This document shows, one piece after another, positions 40,004 to 50,739 of a stretch of 64,000 nucleotides of DNA. This DNA is from Bacillus kexueae (lineage in GTDB: Bacteria > Bacillota > Bacilli > Bacillales > Aeribacillaceae). Where the stretch lies: the NCBI RefSeq assembly GCF_022809095.1, contig NZ_JALAZE010000002.1, forward strand, positions 496,001-560,000, in the 5' to 3' direction. The first letter of the stretch is position 1. Every line of letters starts with the position of its first letter. A program made the position numbers and the translations under genes. The notes under the pieces were generated by a model that ran no database searches, was not told the DNA's origin, and was given only the letters and a program-made list of their open reading frames with translations.

Positions 40004-40036
40004 AGGTGTCCAGACAAAGTTGCTGGACACCTATTT
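40004..40036. terminator. Bidirectional terminator between ldt and prli42
   Basis: AGGTGTCCAG pairs with CTGGACACCT. ATTTT follows on the plus strand and TTTTGCTTTTT on the minus strand, so it can serve both convergent genes. Confidence 0.8.
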
Positions 40037-40066
40037 TCATACACAATGAATATCCGTTTCTTATGA

Positions 40067-40159
40067 TTAAAACCACATGCTAACGCCGGTTAAAATTGTC
40101 GTTAATAACATAGAACCAATCATTAAATACACGACAAGTTTCTGTGTTCGTTTCGACAT
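40067..40159 (-). CDS. prli42: Prli42-like stressosome-associated microprotein
   Basis: A 30-residue protein, MSKRTQKLVVYLMIGSMLLT followed by TILTGVSMWF, with a basic N-terminus and one transmembrane helix. It resembles Prli42, the Listeria membrane miniprotein that anchors the stressosome. An AGGAG site lies eight bases before ATG 40159 (a second ATG six bases upstream is too close to it). It is convergent with the transpeptidase gene and divergent from mce, a position where relatives also carry a tiny gene. Recognition is from memory of the family. Confidence 0.75.
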   Translation of the reverse strand: MSKRTQKLVVYLMIGSMLLTTILTGVSMWF

Positions 40160-40308
40160 GCTCATCACTCCTGTACAAACTTACCTATATTTTAGTCTTT
40201 CTTTTACACGTTGACAAGTAGTGAGTTTTATTAATTCCATTATTTACTAGTAGGGATTTTTGAAAAGAAAGAGGATTTATGCAATAATTTATCGAATAAT
40301 TTAAAAGT

Positions 40309-40323
40309 TGTATCCGTTTACAA
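40309..40323. promoter_or_regulatory. cre site (CcpA) upstream of mce
   Basis: On the minus strand TTGTAAACGGATACA matches all fixed positions of WTGNAANCGNWNNCW. It lies 47 bases before the mce start, which fits catabolite repression of propionate and branched-chain catabolism. Binding is predicted, not shown. Confidence 0.5.
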
Positions 40324-40369
40324 TATAAGCGGCTATTGATTGGATAGGTCAAAGAAAGGGGATTGAGAC

Positions 40370-40789
40370 ATGATAAAAGGGGTAGATCACATCGGAATTG
40401 CCGTTCATAGCATTGATCAAGCTTTGCCGTTTTATATGGAATCTTTAAAGTGTAAGTGGATGGGGGAAGAGGTAGTTGAAGCACAAAAAGTAAAAGTGGT
40501 TTTTTTGGATGCAGGAAATATTAAATTTGAACTACTTGAGCCAACATCCGAATCAAGTCCAGTCGCAACATTTTTACAAAAACGCGGGGAAGGAATTCAC
40601 CATATTGCGATAAAGGTTGAAGATATACAGTCTCGAATTGATGAGATAAAAGAAAAGGGAATTGAAATGATTGATCATTCTCCACGTGTCGGAGCAAAAG
40701 GAGCAAATATCGCCTTTATGCATCCTAAGTCTACACGCGGCGTTCTTTTTGAGTTATGTGAAAAAAAGGAGGATTCCCATAATGGCTGA
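40370..40789 (+). CDS. mce: Methylmalonyl-CoA epimerase
   Basis: VOC-fold metalloenzyme that interconverts (S)- and (R)-methylmalonyl-CoA, linking the carboxylase to MutAB. Metal ligands are expected at VDHIGIAVHS (His near residue 7), GIHHIAIKVEDI (His near 76) and FELCEKK (Glu near 130). Length is 139 aa. It overlaps the carboxyltransferase gene by eight bases. Confidence 0.92.
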   Translation: MIKGVDHIGIAVHSIDQALPFYMESLKCKWMGEEVVEAQKVKVVFLDAGNIKFELLEPTSESSPVATFLQKRGEGIHHIAIKVEDIQSRIDEIKEKGIEMIDHSPRVGAKGANIAFMHPKSTRGVLFELCEKKEDSHNG

Positions 40790-42332
40790 TATGTACGATA
40801 AAATTAATGAACTATATGATAAACGCCGTGAGGTAGAATTAGGCGGTGGAGATGAGAAAATTGAGAAACAGCATGAAAAAGGAAAGCTTACAGCAAGAGA
40901 ACGGATTGATTTATTAGTCGATGAAGGAACGTTTGTGGAGTTGAATCCGTTTATTGAACATCGCTCAAAGGACTTTGGGCTCGAAAATAAAAAGGGACCT
41001 GGTGATGGTGTTGTCACTGGATTTGGAAAGGTAAATGGTCGGCCTATCTATTTATTCTCTCAAGATTTTACCGTTTTTGGCGGGGCATTAGGAGAAATGC
41101 ATGCGAAAAAAATTGCGGCAGTCATGGACTTGGCTGCTAAAAACGGGACACCTTTTATCGGATTAAATGATTCGGGTGGAGCGAGAATTCAAGAAGGTGT
41201 TTTGTCTTTAGATGGGTACGGGCACATCTTTTATCGTAATTCCATATATTCTGGAGTCATTCCACAGATATCGGTTATTTTAGGTCCGTGTGCTGGCGGT
41301 GCGGTTTATTCCCCTGCTATTACTGATTTTGTATTCATGGTGGAGAAAACGAGTCAAATGTTCATCACGGGTCCGAAAGTAATTGAAACGGTGACGGGTG
41401 AAAAAATTTCCCAAGAAGATTTAGGTGGAGCAAGAGTGCATAGCTCCATTAGTGGAAATGCACATTTTACAGGAGAGAATGAGGAAGAGGTCATTGCACA
41501 AGTTCGAAAGCTGTTAAGTTATTTACCACAAAATAACGAAGACACTCCTCCATCTTATTCGACAAATGAAGGGAATGATTGGCGTCCGGACTTAGCAGAT
41601 GTCGTACCAATTGATGCCGTTAGACCTTATGATGTACGAAATGTCATCGAGCAAGTAGTGGATGAGGGCTCCTTTATGGAAGTACAAGAGCGATTTGCTA
41701 AGAATATTGTAGTAGGTTTTGCTCGTATAAAGGGAACAGTTGTTGGGTTAGTTTGTAACCAGCCAAAATTTATGGCTGGAGGTCTTGACATAGATTCTTC
41801 TGACAAAGCTGCGCGTTTTATTCGTTTTTGTGACTCATTTAATATTCCGCTTATCACCTTCGAAGATGTAACCGGGTTTTTCCCAGGTGTAAAACAGGAG
41901 CATGGTGGTATTATTCGACATGGTGCGAAAATTTTATATGCCTATTCGGAAGCAACTGTTCCAAAGTTAACGGTAATTCTTCGGAAAGCATATGGAGGCG
42001 CTTATGTTGCATTAAACAGTAAGTCAATTGGTGCAGATATCGTCTATGCGTGGCCAAATGCGGAAATAGCTGTCATGGGACCACAGGGGGCAGCGAATAT
42101 AATCTTTGCAAAAGAAATTGAAAACAGCGCAGACCCTGAAAAGACACGTGCAGAAAAGATAGAAGAGTACAGAAGCAAGTTTGCGAACCCGTATGTTGCG
42201 GCAAGTCAAGGAATGGTAGACGACGTTATTGATCCGCGTGATACACGGATAAAGATAATTCAAGCATTAGATATGTTAAAAACAAAAAAAGAGACAAGGC
42301 CGTACAAAAAACACGGCAATATCCCACTTTAA
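40782..42332 (+). CDS. yqjD: Acyl-CoA carboxylase carboxyltransferase (propionyl-CoA type)
   Basis: Fused alpha-beta carboxyltransferase of the PccB/YqjD family that moves carboxyl from carboxybiotin to an acyl-CoA, most likely propionyl-CoA given its neighbours. Crotonase-like halves are marked by GGARIQEGVLSLDGYG (about residue 129), PCAGGAVYSPAI, and later RKAYGGAYVALNSK. The start at ATG 40782, after AAAGGAGGA, gives 516 aa; the upstream frame is not needed. No biotin carboxylase or carrier is adjacent, so AccB and AccC or unlinked genes must supply biotin. Confidence 0.92.
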   Translation: MADMYDKINELYDKRREVELGGGDEKIEKQHEKGKLTARERIDLLVDEGTFVELNPFIEHRSKDFGLENKKGPGDGVVTGFGKVNGRPIYLFSQDFTVFGGALGEMHAKKIAAVMDLAAKNGTPFIGLNDSGGARIQEGVLSLDGYGHIFYRNSIYSGVIPQISVILGPCAGGAVYSPAITDFVFMVEKTSQMFITGPKVIETVTGEKISQEDLGGARVHSSISGNAHFTGENEEEVIAQVRKLLSYLPQNNEDTPPSYSTNEGNDWRPDLADVVPIDAVRPYDVRNVIEQVVDEGSFMEVQERFAKNIVVGFARIKGTVVGLVCNQPKFMAGGLDIDSSDKAARFIRFCDSFNIPLITFEDVTGFFPGVKQEHGGIIRHGAKILYAYSEATVPKLTVILRKAYGGAYVALNSKSIGADIVYAWPNAEIAVMGPQGAANIIFAKEIENSADPEKTRAEKIEEYRSKFANPYVAASQGMVDDVIDPRDTRIKIIQALDMLKTKKETRPYKKHGNIPL

Positions 42333-42360
42333 TGTTATACTAGTATAGGTGGAAGTATAC

Positions 42361-42400
42361 AAAGACAACGAGTTCACTTTTGAATTCGTTGTCATTCATT
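42361..42400 (+). terminator. Terminator-like hairpin after yqjD
   Basis: GACAACGAGTTCA pairs with TGAATTCGTTGTC (one wobble) across CTTT. The T-tract is weak (ATTCATTTT), so read-through into the peptidase gene is possible. Confidence 0.65.
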
Positions 42401-42430
42401 TTGAAGAGAACTAGTTGGAGGGATTTTCGG

Positions 42431-43552
42431 ATGGTTAATCAAGAACGCCTTGTACAGGAATTTCTAGAGCTTGTACAAGTGGATTCTGAAACAAAATATG
42501 AGACAGAAATAGCAAAAGTTTTAAAACAAAAGTTTGAATCTTTAGGCGTTAAAGTCGTTGAAGACGATACGACAAGTCAAACTGGTCATGGTGCTGGAAA
42601 TTTAATTTGCACTTTAGAAGGAACAAAAGAGGGAATTGACCCGATTTACTTTACATCCCACATGGATACAGTCGTACCTGGAAAAGGTGTGAATCCATCT
42701 ATTAAGGACGGATACATTGTAACGGATGGAACGACAATTTTAGGAGCGGATGATAAAGCTGGTTTAGCAGCAATGCTAGAAGCGATTCGCGTATTAAAAG
42801 AGCAAGAGATTCCACACGGTACGATAGAGTTTATTATTACAGTAGGTGAAGAATCAGGACTTGTAGGCGCGAAAGCATTGGATCCTTCGTTAATGACTGC
42901 GAAGTTCGGCTACGCCCTAGATAGTGACGGGAAAGTTGGGAATATTATTGTAGCTGCCCCAACTCAAGCGAAAATTAAAGCGACAATTCACGGGAAAACA
43001 GCACATGCAGGCGTTGCTCCAGAGCGTGGAGTTTCTGCTATTACCATTGCATCAAAGGCTGTTTCAAAAATGCCACTAGGTCGTATAGATGAAGAAACAA
43101 CGGCCAATATCGGTCGTTTTGAAGGAGGAACACAAACGAATATCGTCTGTGACCTCGTTGAAATTTTAGCAGAAGCACGTTCTTTAGACCCGAAAAAAAT
43201 GGAAGAACAAGTTTCAATGATGAAGGAAGCGTTTGAATCTGCAGCAAAAGAAATGGGGGGACGCGCAGAAGTCGAAATTGAAGTGATGTACCCTGGATTT
43301 AAGTTCCAAGATGGGGACGAAGTTGTAGAAGTAGCGAAAAATGCCGCAAAGCGGATTGGTCGCACGACAGAACTTCTTAAAAGCGGTGGAGGCAGCGATG
43401 CGAATGTAATCGCAGGTCATGGTATCCCGACGGTTAACTTAGCGGTAGGATATGAAGAAATTCATACAACAAACGAGAGAATGCCAATTGAAGAGCTTGT
43501 AAAAACAACGGAGATGGTTGTGGCCATCATTCAAGAAGTTGCTGGTGAATAA
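42431..43552 (+). CDS. yqjE: M20 family peptidase, PepT-like (YqjE)
   Basis: Dinuclear zinc aminopeptidase of the tripeptidase T type. Metal motifs are SHMDTVVPG (about residue 76), GADDKAGLAAML (about 108) and TVGEESGLVGAKAL (about 142), with GGSDANV near 320. No signal peptide, so it is cytoplasmic. The start at ATG 42431, after GGAGGGA, gives 373 aa; an upstream in-frame start lies within the preceding hairpin. Confidence 0.92.
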   Translation: MVNQERLVQEFLELVQVDSETKYETEIAKVLKQKFESLGVKVVEDDTTSQTGHGAGNLICTLEGTKEGIDPIYFTSHMDTVVPGKGVNPSIKDGYIVTDGTTILGADDKAGLAAMLEAIRVLKEQEIPHGTIEFIITVGEESGLVGAKALDPSLMTAKFGYALDSDGKVGNIIVAAPTQAKIKATIHGKTAHAGVAPERGVSAITIASKAVSKMPLGRIDEETTANIGRFEGGTQTNIVCDLVEILAEARSLDPKKMEEQVSMMKEAFESAAKEMGGRAEVEIEVMYPGFKFQDGDEVVEVAKNAAKRIGRTTELLKSGGGSDANVIAGHGIPTVNLAVGYEEIHTTNERMPIEELVKTTEMVVAIIQEVAGE

Positions 43553-43569
43553 ATTAATGCTTAAAACGT

Positions 43570-43599
43570 AAAGCGCTTGGATATCCAAGCGCTTTTTAA
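43570..43599. terminator. Bidirectional terminator between yqjE and gltC
   Basis: A perfect 26-base palindrome, AAAGCGCTTGGAT and its complement, followed by Ts on the plus strand. It separates convergent genes. Confidence 0.85.
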
Positions 43600-43637
43600 T
43601 ACTGTGAAATATTCGTTTCTTTGAAAGATTGTGAATT

Positions 43638-44540
43638 TTATTGATAACGTTCTAACACAGAGAAAAAATCTTTTGCAAATTGGTAAAAAACTTTCTCAGA
43701 CGGTGTAAGTTCACGATGCTTTGAGATAATGATTCCGACATTCCGCTTTACGTGTGGAATTTGAATCGGTATTTTTACAGTAAAACGCGGCATCGTTTCA
43801 TAAAACGTACTCTCCGGTAAAAGCGTAACGCCGATACCTGCTGAAACAAGTCCTTTAATAGCATCAAGGTCTTCACCTTCAGACGAAATTTCGGGGGTAA
43901 AGCCTGCTTGCTTACATGCTTCAACGGCGATATTTCGTAAAACATACCCTTCAGGAAACAAGACGAACGACTCGTTCCGTAATTCATTTAGGTCTATGCG
44001 CTCTCTTTCGGCTAATCGGTGATGTGCTTGTAGAAGTGCAGAAAACGCTTCTATAAATAAAATCTCCCCTTTAATGTCAGGGTCGTCAGATGGAACGGGA
44101 CCGATGAAGGCAAGGTCAATTTCACGGTTTTTCACGGCTTCAATTAAATACCGATAGGATCCTTGTCTTAAATGGAACGTAACATTTGGATGCTGTGCTT
44201 TAAAAGCTGAAATAATGGTTGGCAATGTATGACTCGCTAAGCTCGTTGGGAAGCCGATTTTAATAGTACCTCTTTCAGGGTCTAAATATTCATCAATTTG
44301 CTGTTTGGCAAAGTCGATTGCTTTTAAGGCGGTTTCTACGTGTGGAAGAAAATGTTTTCCAATTTGCGTTAATTTTACATTTCTTCCTTCGCGAACAAAA
44401 AGTTCTACCCCAAGCTCAGATTCTAGGTTCGCAATTTGTCTACTAATGGCCGATTGTGCGACATGTAAGGCTTCAGAAGCTTCCGAAACATGCTCCCTTT
44501 TCGCTACTTCTACAAAATAGCGTAGTTGACGAAGTTCCAT
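43638..44540 (-). CDS. gltC: LysR-family regulator GltC
   Basis: Activator of glutamate synthase genes. It has an N-terminal winged helix (MELRQLRYFVEVAKREHVSEA; AQSAISRQIANLESELGVELF) and an effector domain with GFPTSLASHTLPTIISAF and GEDLDAIKGLVSAGIGVTLLPES. With ATG at 44540 the length is 300 aa, the same as B. subtilis GltC. It is divergent from gltA with a 134-base shared control region, the standard LysR layout. Confidence 0.95.
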   Translation of the reverse strand: MELRQLRYFVEVAKREHVSEASEALHVAQSAISRQIANLESELGVELFVREGRNVKLTQIGKHFLPHVETALKAIDFAKQQIDEYLDPERGTIKIGFPTSLASHTLPTIISAFKAQHPNVTFHLRQGSYRYLIEAVKNREIDLAFIGPVPSDDPDIKGEILFIEAFSALLQAHHRLAERERIDLNELRNESFVLFPEGYVLRNIAVEACKQAGFTPEISSEGEDLDAIKGLVSAGIGVTLLPESTFYETMPRFTVKIPIQIPHVKRNVGIIISKHRELTPSEKVFYQFAKDFFSVLERYQ

Positions 44541-44564
44541 TTTATCCCCCTTTTGTATGATTGT

Positions 44565-44577
44565 TCTCAAAATGAGA
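44565..44577. promoter_or_regulatory. Candidate GltC-binding inverted repeat
   Basis: TCTCAAAATGAGA, a dyad typical of LysR sites, lies 25 bases from the gltC start and upstream of the gltA promoter. Location and symmetry support it; the exact GltC box was not compared. Confidence 0.55.
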
Positions 44578-44599
44578 TAGTTTTAATCTAAATTATATA

Positions 44600-44628
44600 T
44601 TGTTTATATTATTTTTAGAAACTAGAAT
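44600..44628 (+). promoter_or_regulatory. Candidate sigma-A promoter of gltA
   Basis: TTGTTT, a 17-base spacer, and TAGAAT, ending 46 bases before the gltA start. The weak -35 fits an activated promoter. Confidence 0.5.
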
Positions 44629-44674
44629 TATAAGTAAATACTTTAACGGATAGAAGGAATGGGGGAGAGGACAG

Positions 44675-47600
44675 TTGAAAAAATTCGGACTACCTAAAGC
44701 ACAAGGTCTCTACCGTCCTGATTTTGAACATGATGCATGTGGAATCGGATTGTACGCTCACCTTAAAGGAAAAGCGACGCATGATATCGTGAAAAAAGGA
44801 CTTCATATGTTATGTCAATTAGAGCACCGAGGTGGTCAAGGAAGCGACCCGGAAACTGGTGATGGTGCTGGGATTATGATACAAATTCCACACGATTACT
44901 TTAAGTATACGTGCAATTCATTCGAATTGCCAGAAAAAGGCCGTTACGGAGTCGGGATGGTATTTCTCCCGCAAGATCACAAACTACGTGCTGAGATTGA
45001 ACAAGTAATAGAAAATACAGTACAACAAGAGGGGCAACAAGTTCTAGGTTGGCGAACTGTACCTGTAAATGTCGGAAAAATCGGAAAAAATGCACGAGAA
45101 AGTGCGCCGTTCATTCGTCAATTATTCGTTGCGGCTAACGAAATGATTGTTGATGAAAAAGAGTTTGAGAGAAAATTATATATCATTCGTAAGCAAGTGG
45201 AAAAGCAAGTAGGAGAAGAAGAACGTTTATACTTTGCGAGTTTCTCAAGTAGAACGATTGTTTATAAAGGGTTATTAACACCAGAACAACTCGATCAATA
45301 TTATTTAGACTTGCAAGACAGCAAATTCGCATCTGCGTTTGCGCTCGTGCACTCTCGCTTTAGTACGAATACGTTTCCAAGTTGGGAAAGAGCGCATCCA
45401 AATCGCTACATCATTCATAACGGCGAGATTAATACGTTAAAGGGTAATGTAAACTGGATGAAAGCAAGAGAACAACAGTTTACTTCTGAAGCTTTTGGCA
45501 ATGACTTAGCGAAAGTAACGCCGATTTTAAACACTGATGGTAGTGATTCCTCTATTTTAGATAATGCCTTCGAGTTTTTTGTGTTAGCAGGAAGAAAGCC
45601 AGCTCATGCAGCGATGATGCTGATTCCGGAGCCTTGGGCAGAAGTTGAAATGGATTCGGATAAAAAAGCTTTCTATCAATATCACAGTACGTTAATGGAG
45701 CCGTGGGATGGTCCAACCGCTATTTCGTTTACTGACGGAAAGCAAATTGGGGCTATTTTAGATCGAAATGGGCTTCGTCCTGCTCGATATTATGTGACAA
45801 AAGATGACTATATTATTTTCTCATCAGAAGTAGGAGTCATTGATGTCGAACCGAAAGATGTTTTATATAAGGACCGCTTAAGCCCTGGAAAGATGCTGTT
45901 AATTGATCTCGAAGAGGGACGGATTATATCCGATCAAGAAATAAAGGAACAAATGGCAAAAGAAAACCCTTATAAGAATTGGGTACAAGATGAAATTGTT
46001 ACGATCGATCAGCTACCGGATGTGAAAGATTTACCGAAAACTAAAATGGATCGTCTTATTACGACTCAAAAAGCGTTTGGTTATACGTATGAAGATGTAA
46101 CGAAAACGATTGTTGCCATGGTGGAGGAAGGGAAAGATCCGTTAGGTTCAATGGGTGCTGATACGCCTTTAGCTGTATTATCTGACCGTCCACAAACTTT
46201 ATTTAATTATTTCAAACAACTATTTGCTCAAGTGACTAATCCACCAATTGATGCAATTCGTGAAAAACTAGTTACATCAACAATTACGTATCTCGGCAAG
46301 GAAGGGAATATCCTTCATCCAACACCGAAAGCTTGTCATCGAATTCAGCTTCAGACACCAATTCTTTCAAATGAAGAGTTGGAGAAATTAAGACAAAATC
46401 CTTTGAATGAATTTCGATCTGTTACGATACCAATCTTATTTGAAAATGGTATCGAGGAAGCTTTGCAAGCAATCTTTAAAAAGGCGGATGAGGCAATTCA
46501 AAACGGGGCTGCGTTGCTAATTTTATCTGACAGAGGTGTGAATGAAAATCAAATACCTATCCCTTCATTGCTTGCAGGAAGTGCCCTTCATCAATATTTA
46601 GTTCGAAACGGAACGAGAACGAAAGTAAGCATTCTAATCGAGTCTGGTGAAGTTCGTGAGGTTCATCACCTATCTGCCCTCATTGGCTATGGGGTTGATG
46701 CAATTAACCCGTATTTAGCTTTAGAAACGATTGAACATGTGGTTAAAGAAAAACAATTAGCCATTTCTTATGAGAATGCTGTCTCGCAATTCATTAAAGC
46801 TGCGACAGATGGAGTCATTAAAGTATTGTCAAAGATGGGGATATCAACGATTCAAAGCTATCGTGGGGCTCAAATCTTTGAGGCTGTAGGGATTAGTGAA
46901 CAAGTAATTGAGGAGTATTTTACAGGAACACCATCTCAGCTTGGAGGCATTTCATTAGAAACGATTGAACAAGAAGCTAGAATGCGACATGAAGCTGCAT
47001 TTTTAGGTGAACTTGAGCAACCTGTTTTGGAAACAGGAAGTGAGCTTCAGTGGCGAAGAAATGGTGAACATCATGCATTTAATCCGAAGACAATCCATAC
47101 GCTACAATGGGCTTGTCGTAAAAATGACTACAAATTATTCAAAACTTTCTCAACATTAGCAAATGAAGAAAGAATCACATTTTTAAGAAATTTATTCGAC
47201 TTTAAACATGACGTTCAACCAGTACCGCTTGAAGAAGTGGAATCCGTTGAATCTATTGTGAAACGCTTTAAGACTGGTGCGATGTCGTTTGGCGCACTTA
47301 GCCAAGAAGCACATGAAGCATTGGCCATTGCCATGAACCGATTAGGAGCTAAGAGTAATAGTGGTGAAGGGGGAGAAGATCCTGACCGTTATACTCATGA
47401 TGAAAATGGCGACCTGAAAAGAAGTGCGATAAAGCAAATTGCGTCTGGCCGATTTGGTGTAACAAGTCATTACTTAATGAATGCGGATGAATTACAAATT
47501 AAAATGGCGCAAGGAGCTAAGCCTGGGGAAGGTGGTCAGCTACCTGGTAAAAAAGTGTATCCGTGGGTTGCGAAAGTTCGTGGATCAACGCCTGGAGTTG

Positions 47601-49237
47601 GTTTAATTTCACCACCACCTCACCACGATATTTACTCTATAGAAGACTTGGCTCAACTAATTCACGATTTGAAAAATGCCAACCGCAATGCTCGTATTAG
47701 TGTAAAACTCGTTTCGAAAGCTGGAGTAGGGACGATCGCAGCTGGAGTTGCCAAAGGATGTGCAGATGTCATAGTCATTAGTGGCTATGACGGTGGGACT
47801 GGAGCATCGCCAAAAACAAGTATTAAGCATGCAGGACTTCCTTGGGAATTAGGATTAGCTGAGACTCACCAAACATTAATGCTAAATGGTTTGAGAGATC
47901 GAGTTGTACTTGAAACAGATGGAAAGCTTATGACTGGTCTTGATGTCGTAAAAGCAGCGTTATTAGGAGCTGAAGAATTTGGGTTTGCTACCGCACCACT
48001 AATTGTTCTTGGATGTGTGATGATGAGAGCATGTCACCTTGATACGTGTCCAGTTGGGGTGGCTACACAAAATCCAGAGCTCCGCCGCAAGTTCATGGGT
48101 GATCCAGATCATGTTGTTAATTACATGAGATTTGTAGCACAAGAAGTTCGTGAAATCATGGCTCAGCTAGGATTCAGAACCATTGACGAAATGGTTGGTC
48201 GTACGGATGTTTTAACAGTGAGTGAGCGTGCGAAATCTCATTGGAAAGCAAAACAATTAGATCTGTCTCGATTACTATACCGAGTAGATGGACCAAGAAC
48301 GTATCGTAAACCACAAAATCACAAAATTGATGAATCTTTTGATATAAACGAATTACTTCCGGTTATTCAACCAGCATTAACGCATCAACAGCCTGTTGAA
48401 GCATCATTTACCATTACGAATATTCATCGTGTTGTAGGGACGATTGCAGGAAGCGAAGTCACAAAATATTTCGGAGAGAAAGGTTTAGCAGAGGACACGA
48501 TTAAGCTGAACTTTAAAGGATCTGCTGGGCAAAGCTTTGGTGCTTTCTTACCGAAGGGAATGACACTCAATTTAGAGGGAGATTCAAATGACTATGTTGG
48601 TAAGGGCCTTTCAGGTGGAAAAATCATTGTAAAAAATCCAGAAGAAGTTTCCTTTACGTCTGGTGAAAATGTCATTATCGGTAACGTTGCCTTATACGGT
48701 GCAACAGGGGGAGAAGCATATATTCAAGGGAGAGCTGGAGAAAGATTTGCCGTTCGAAACAGTGGAGCTATTGCAGTAGTTGAAGGGGTAGGAGATCACG
48801 GTCTTGAATACATGACTGGAGGACGCGTAGCAATATTAGGACCGGTAGGGCAGAACTTTGCTGCCGGTATGTCAGGTGGTATCGCCTACGTCTTTACGGA
48901 CAATCCAGAGGAATTTGAACAACTATGCAACAATGAAATGATAGATTTTGAATCTCTTATGGATCATGAAGAACAGCAAGTATTAAAGGAAATGATTCAA
49001 AAACATTTCAATTTCACAAATAGCCCGAAAGCAGCTAATATTTTAGCTAATTGGGACGTGTTTATTACAAAATTTGTGAAAGTGATTCCGAAAGACTACA
49101 AGCAAATGCTTATGGCCATTGAACAAAATAAGCAGCTTGGAATGACGGATGAGGAAGCAGCGTTATTTGCATTTGAAACGAATGCGAAAAAAGCTTTGAA
49201 TCTACGTAATCAAAATGCGAAAGTAATGATTCACTAA
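44675..49237 (+). CDS. gltA: Glutamate synthase large subunit
   Basis: Class II glutamine amidotransferase fused to the FMN/Fe-S synthase core; makes two glutamates from glutamine and 2-oxoglutarate. The N-terminal nucleophile is the Cys of HDACGIG (residue 22), exposed after propeptide removal. The FMN domain holds [10 protein letters not shown] and [14 protein letters not shown]; the 3Fe-4S cysteines are in [15 protein letters not shown] (about residue 1110). A C-terminal GXGXG beta-helix (about 1245-1440) completes it. Length is 1520 aa. The start is TTG at 44675, after GGGGAGAGGA. It is followed by gltB. Confidence 0.97.
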   Translation: MKKFGLPKAQGLYRPDFEHDACGIGLYAHLKGKATHDIVKKGLHMLCQLEHRGGQGSDPETGDGAGIMIQIPHDYFKYTCNSFELPEKGRYGVGMVFLPQDHKLRAEIEQVIENTVQQEGQQVLGWRTVPVNVGKIGKNARESAPFIRQLFVAANEMIVDEKEFERKLYIIRKQVEKQVGEEERLYFASFSSRTIVYKGLLTPEQLDQYYLDLQDSKFASAFALVHSRFSTNTFPSWERAHPNRYIIHNGEINTLKGNVNWMKAREQQFTSEAFGNDLAKVTPILNTDGSDSSILDNAFEFFVLAGRKPAHAAMMLIPEPWAEVEMDSDKKAFYQYHSTLMEPWDGPTAISFTDGKQIGAILDRNGLRPARYYVTKDDYIIFSSEVGVIDVEPKDVLYKDRLSPGKMLLIDLEEGRIISDQEIKEQMAKENPYKNWVQDEIVTIDQLPDVKDLPKTKMDRLITTQKAFGYTYEDVTKTIVAMVEEGKDPLGSMGADTPLAVLSDRPQTLFNYFKQLFAQVTNPPIDAIREKLVTSTITYLGKEGNILHPTPKACHRIQLQTPILSNEELEKLRQNPLNEFRSVTIPILFENGIEEALQAIFKKADEAIQNGAALLILSDRGVNENQIPIPSLLAGSALHQYLVRNGTRTKVSILIESGEVREVHHLSALIGYGVDAINPYLALETIEHVVKEKQLAISYENAVSQFIKAATDGVIKVLSKMGISTIQSYRGAQIFEAVGISEQVIEEYFTGTPSQLGGISLETIEQEARMRHEAAFLGELEQPVLETGSELQWRRNGEHHAFNPKTIHTLQWACRKNDYKLFKTFSTLANEERITFLRNLFDFKHDVQPVPLEEVESVESIVKRFKTGAMSFGALSQEAHEALAIAMNRLGAKSNSGEGGEDPDRYTHDENGDLKRSAIKQIASGRFGVTSHYLMNADELQIKMAQGAKPGEGGQLPGKKVYPWVAKVRGSTPGVGLISPPPHHDIYSIEDLAQLIHDLKNANRNARISVKLVSKAGVGTIAAGVAKGCADVIVISGYDGGTGASPKTSIKHAGLPWELGLAETHQTLMLNGLRDRVVLETDGKLMTGLDVVKAALLGAEEFGFATAPLIVLGCVMMRACHLDTCPVGVATQNPELRRKFMGDPDHVVNYMRFVAQEVREIMAQLGFRTIDEMVGRTDVLTVSERAKSHWKAKQLDLSRLLYRVDGPRTYRKPQNHKIDESFDINELLPVIQPALTHQQPVEASFTITNIHRVVGTIAGSEVTKYFGEKGLAEDTIKLNFKGSAGQSFGAFLPKGMTLNLEGDSNDYVGKGLSGGKIIVKNPEEVSFTSGENVIIGNVALYGATGGEAYIQGRAGERFAVRNSGAIAVVEGVGDHGLEYMTGGRVAILGPVGQNFAAGMSGGIAYVFTDNPEEFEQLCNNEMIDFESLMDHEEQQVLKEMIQKHFNFTNSPKAANILANWDVFITKFVKVIPKDYKQMLMAIEQNKQLGMTDEEAALFAFETNAKKALNLRNQNAKVMIH

Positions 49238-49251
49238 GGAGGGAGAGAAAA

Positions 49252-50739
49252 ATGGGAAAAACGACTGGTTTCATGGAATTCGCCCGCGAAGAAGAGAAAA
49301 AGCAACATCCACTTTCCCGACTTGATAATTGGAAGGAATATAGTGAGCGTTTATCTAATGAATCGTTGCAAAAGCAAGGGGCCCGCTGTATGGATTGCGG
49401 GACTCCCTTCTGTCACATGGGAATGGAATTTAACCACCTTACGTCAGGTTGTCCAATCCACAACCTAATTCCAGAATGGAATGATTTAGTATATAAAGGT
49501 CAATGGAAAGAAGCGCTTGACCGCCTATTATTAACGAATAACTTCCCTGAATTTACAGGGCGGGTCTGTCCTGCACCTTGTGAGGGTTCTTGCACATTAG
49601 CTATTTCAGACCCAGCTGTAGCGATTAAAAGCATTGAGCGTGCAATTATCGATAAAGGGTTCGAAGAAGGATGGATAGAGCCTCGAATTCCGAAACATCG
49701 AACTGGGAAGAAAATTGCGATTGTCGGTAGCGGACCTGCAGGTTTAGCGTGTGCAGATCAATTAAATCAAGCGGGACATTCAGTCACTGTATATGAACGG
49801 GATGATCGTATTGGTGGTCTACTCATGTACGGTATTCCGAATATGAAACTTGAAAAAGAAGTGGTAGAGAGACGAGTGAAGCTGTTAGAAGATGAAGGAA
49901 TTCAATTTATTGTGAATACAGAAGTTGGAAAGGATATTTCTGCAGAGGAGCTGCAACGTGATTTTGATGCTGTTGTCTTATGTACAGGAGCGCAAAAGCA
50001 ACGCGATTTAGTCATTGAAGGTCGTGAATTAGATGGCGTTCATCTCGCTATGGATTATTTAACAAGTACAACAAAAAGCTTGTTAGACTCCAATTTTAAA
50101 GACGGTAATTGTTTAAATGTAGAAGGGAAAGACGTCATTGTTATCGGTGGGGGTGACACCGGTGCCGACTGTGTTGCGACAGCCTTACGCCAAAATTGTA
50201 ATAGTGTGGCTCAATTTGGGAAACATCCTCAGCTACCGAAAAACCGTCCTTTTGAAAATCCTTGGCCAGAATTTCCGTTAGTGTTTTCTCTCGACTATGC
50301 ATACGAGGAGGCGGAAGCGAAATTCGGTCAAGATCCAAGACAATATTGTATTCAAACGAAGAAAATTGTCGGGGACGAAAATGGTAAGGTTAAAGAATTG
50401 CATACAATTCAAATGGAAAAAATCGTGGATGAAAAAGGAAATGTCACGTTTAATGAATTACCAGGTACAGAAAAAGTGTGGCCGTGTGATCATGTATTCA
50501 TCGCGATTGGATTTGAAGGACCTGAGCATCCTGTTTTAAAACAATTCGGTGTAGAAGTAGAAAATCGAAAAGTGAAAGCAGCATATGGAACTTATGAAAC
50601 AAATGTTCAAGGTGTCTTTGCTGCTGGAGATGCGAGAAGAGGACAAAGTTTAATCGTTTGGGCCATTCATGAAGGTAGAGAAGCGGCCAAGCAAGTACAT
50701 GAATACGTGATGGAACAAAAACAAGCTGCTGCCATGTAA
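49252..50739 (+). CDS. gltB: Glutamate synthase small subunit
   Basis: FAD/Fe-S subunit that passes electrons from NADPH to GltA. N-terminal cysteine clusters (CMDCGTPFCH; CPAPCEGSC) bind 4Fe-4S centres, the FAD loop is GSGPAGLACADQL (about residue 158), and the NADPH loop is VIGGGDTGADCVA (about 297). Length is 495 aa. AAGGAGGGAG precedes ATG, 14 bases after gltA. Confidence 0.96.
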   Translation: MGKTTGFMEFAREEEKKQHPLSRLDNWKEYSERLSNESLQKQGARCMDCGTPFCHMGMEFNHLTSGCPIHNLIPEWNDLVYKGQWKEALDRLLLTNNFPEFTGRVCPAPCEGSCTLAISDPAVAIKSIERAIIDKGFEEGWIEPRIPKHRTGKKIAIVGSGPAGLACADQLNQAGHSVTVYERDDRIGGLLMYGIPNMKLEKEVVERRVKLLEDEGIQFIVNTEVGKDISAEELQRDFDAVVLCTGAQKQRDLVIEGRELDGVHLAMDYLTSTTKSLLDSNFKDGNCLNVEGKDVIVIGGGDTGADCVATALRQNCNSVAQFGKHPQLPKNRPFENPWPEFPLVFSLDYAYEEAEAKFGQDPRQYCIQTKKIVGDENGKVKELHTIQMEKIVDEKGNVTFNELPGTEKVWPCDHVFIAIGFEGPEHPVLKQFGVEVENRKVKAAYGTYETNVQGVFAAGDARRGQSLIVWAIHEGREAAKQVHEYVMEQKQAAAM

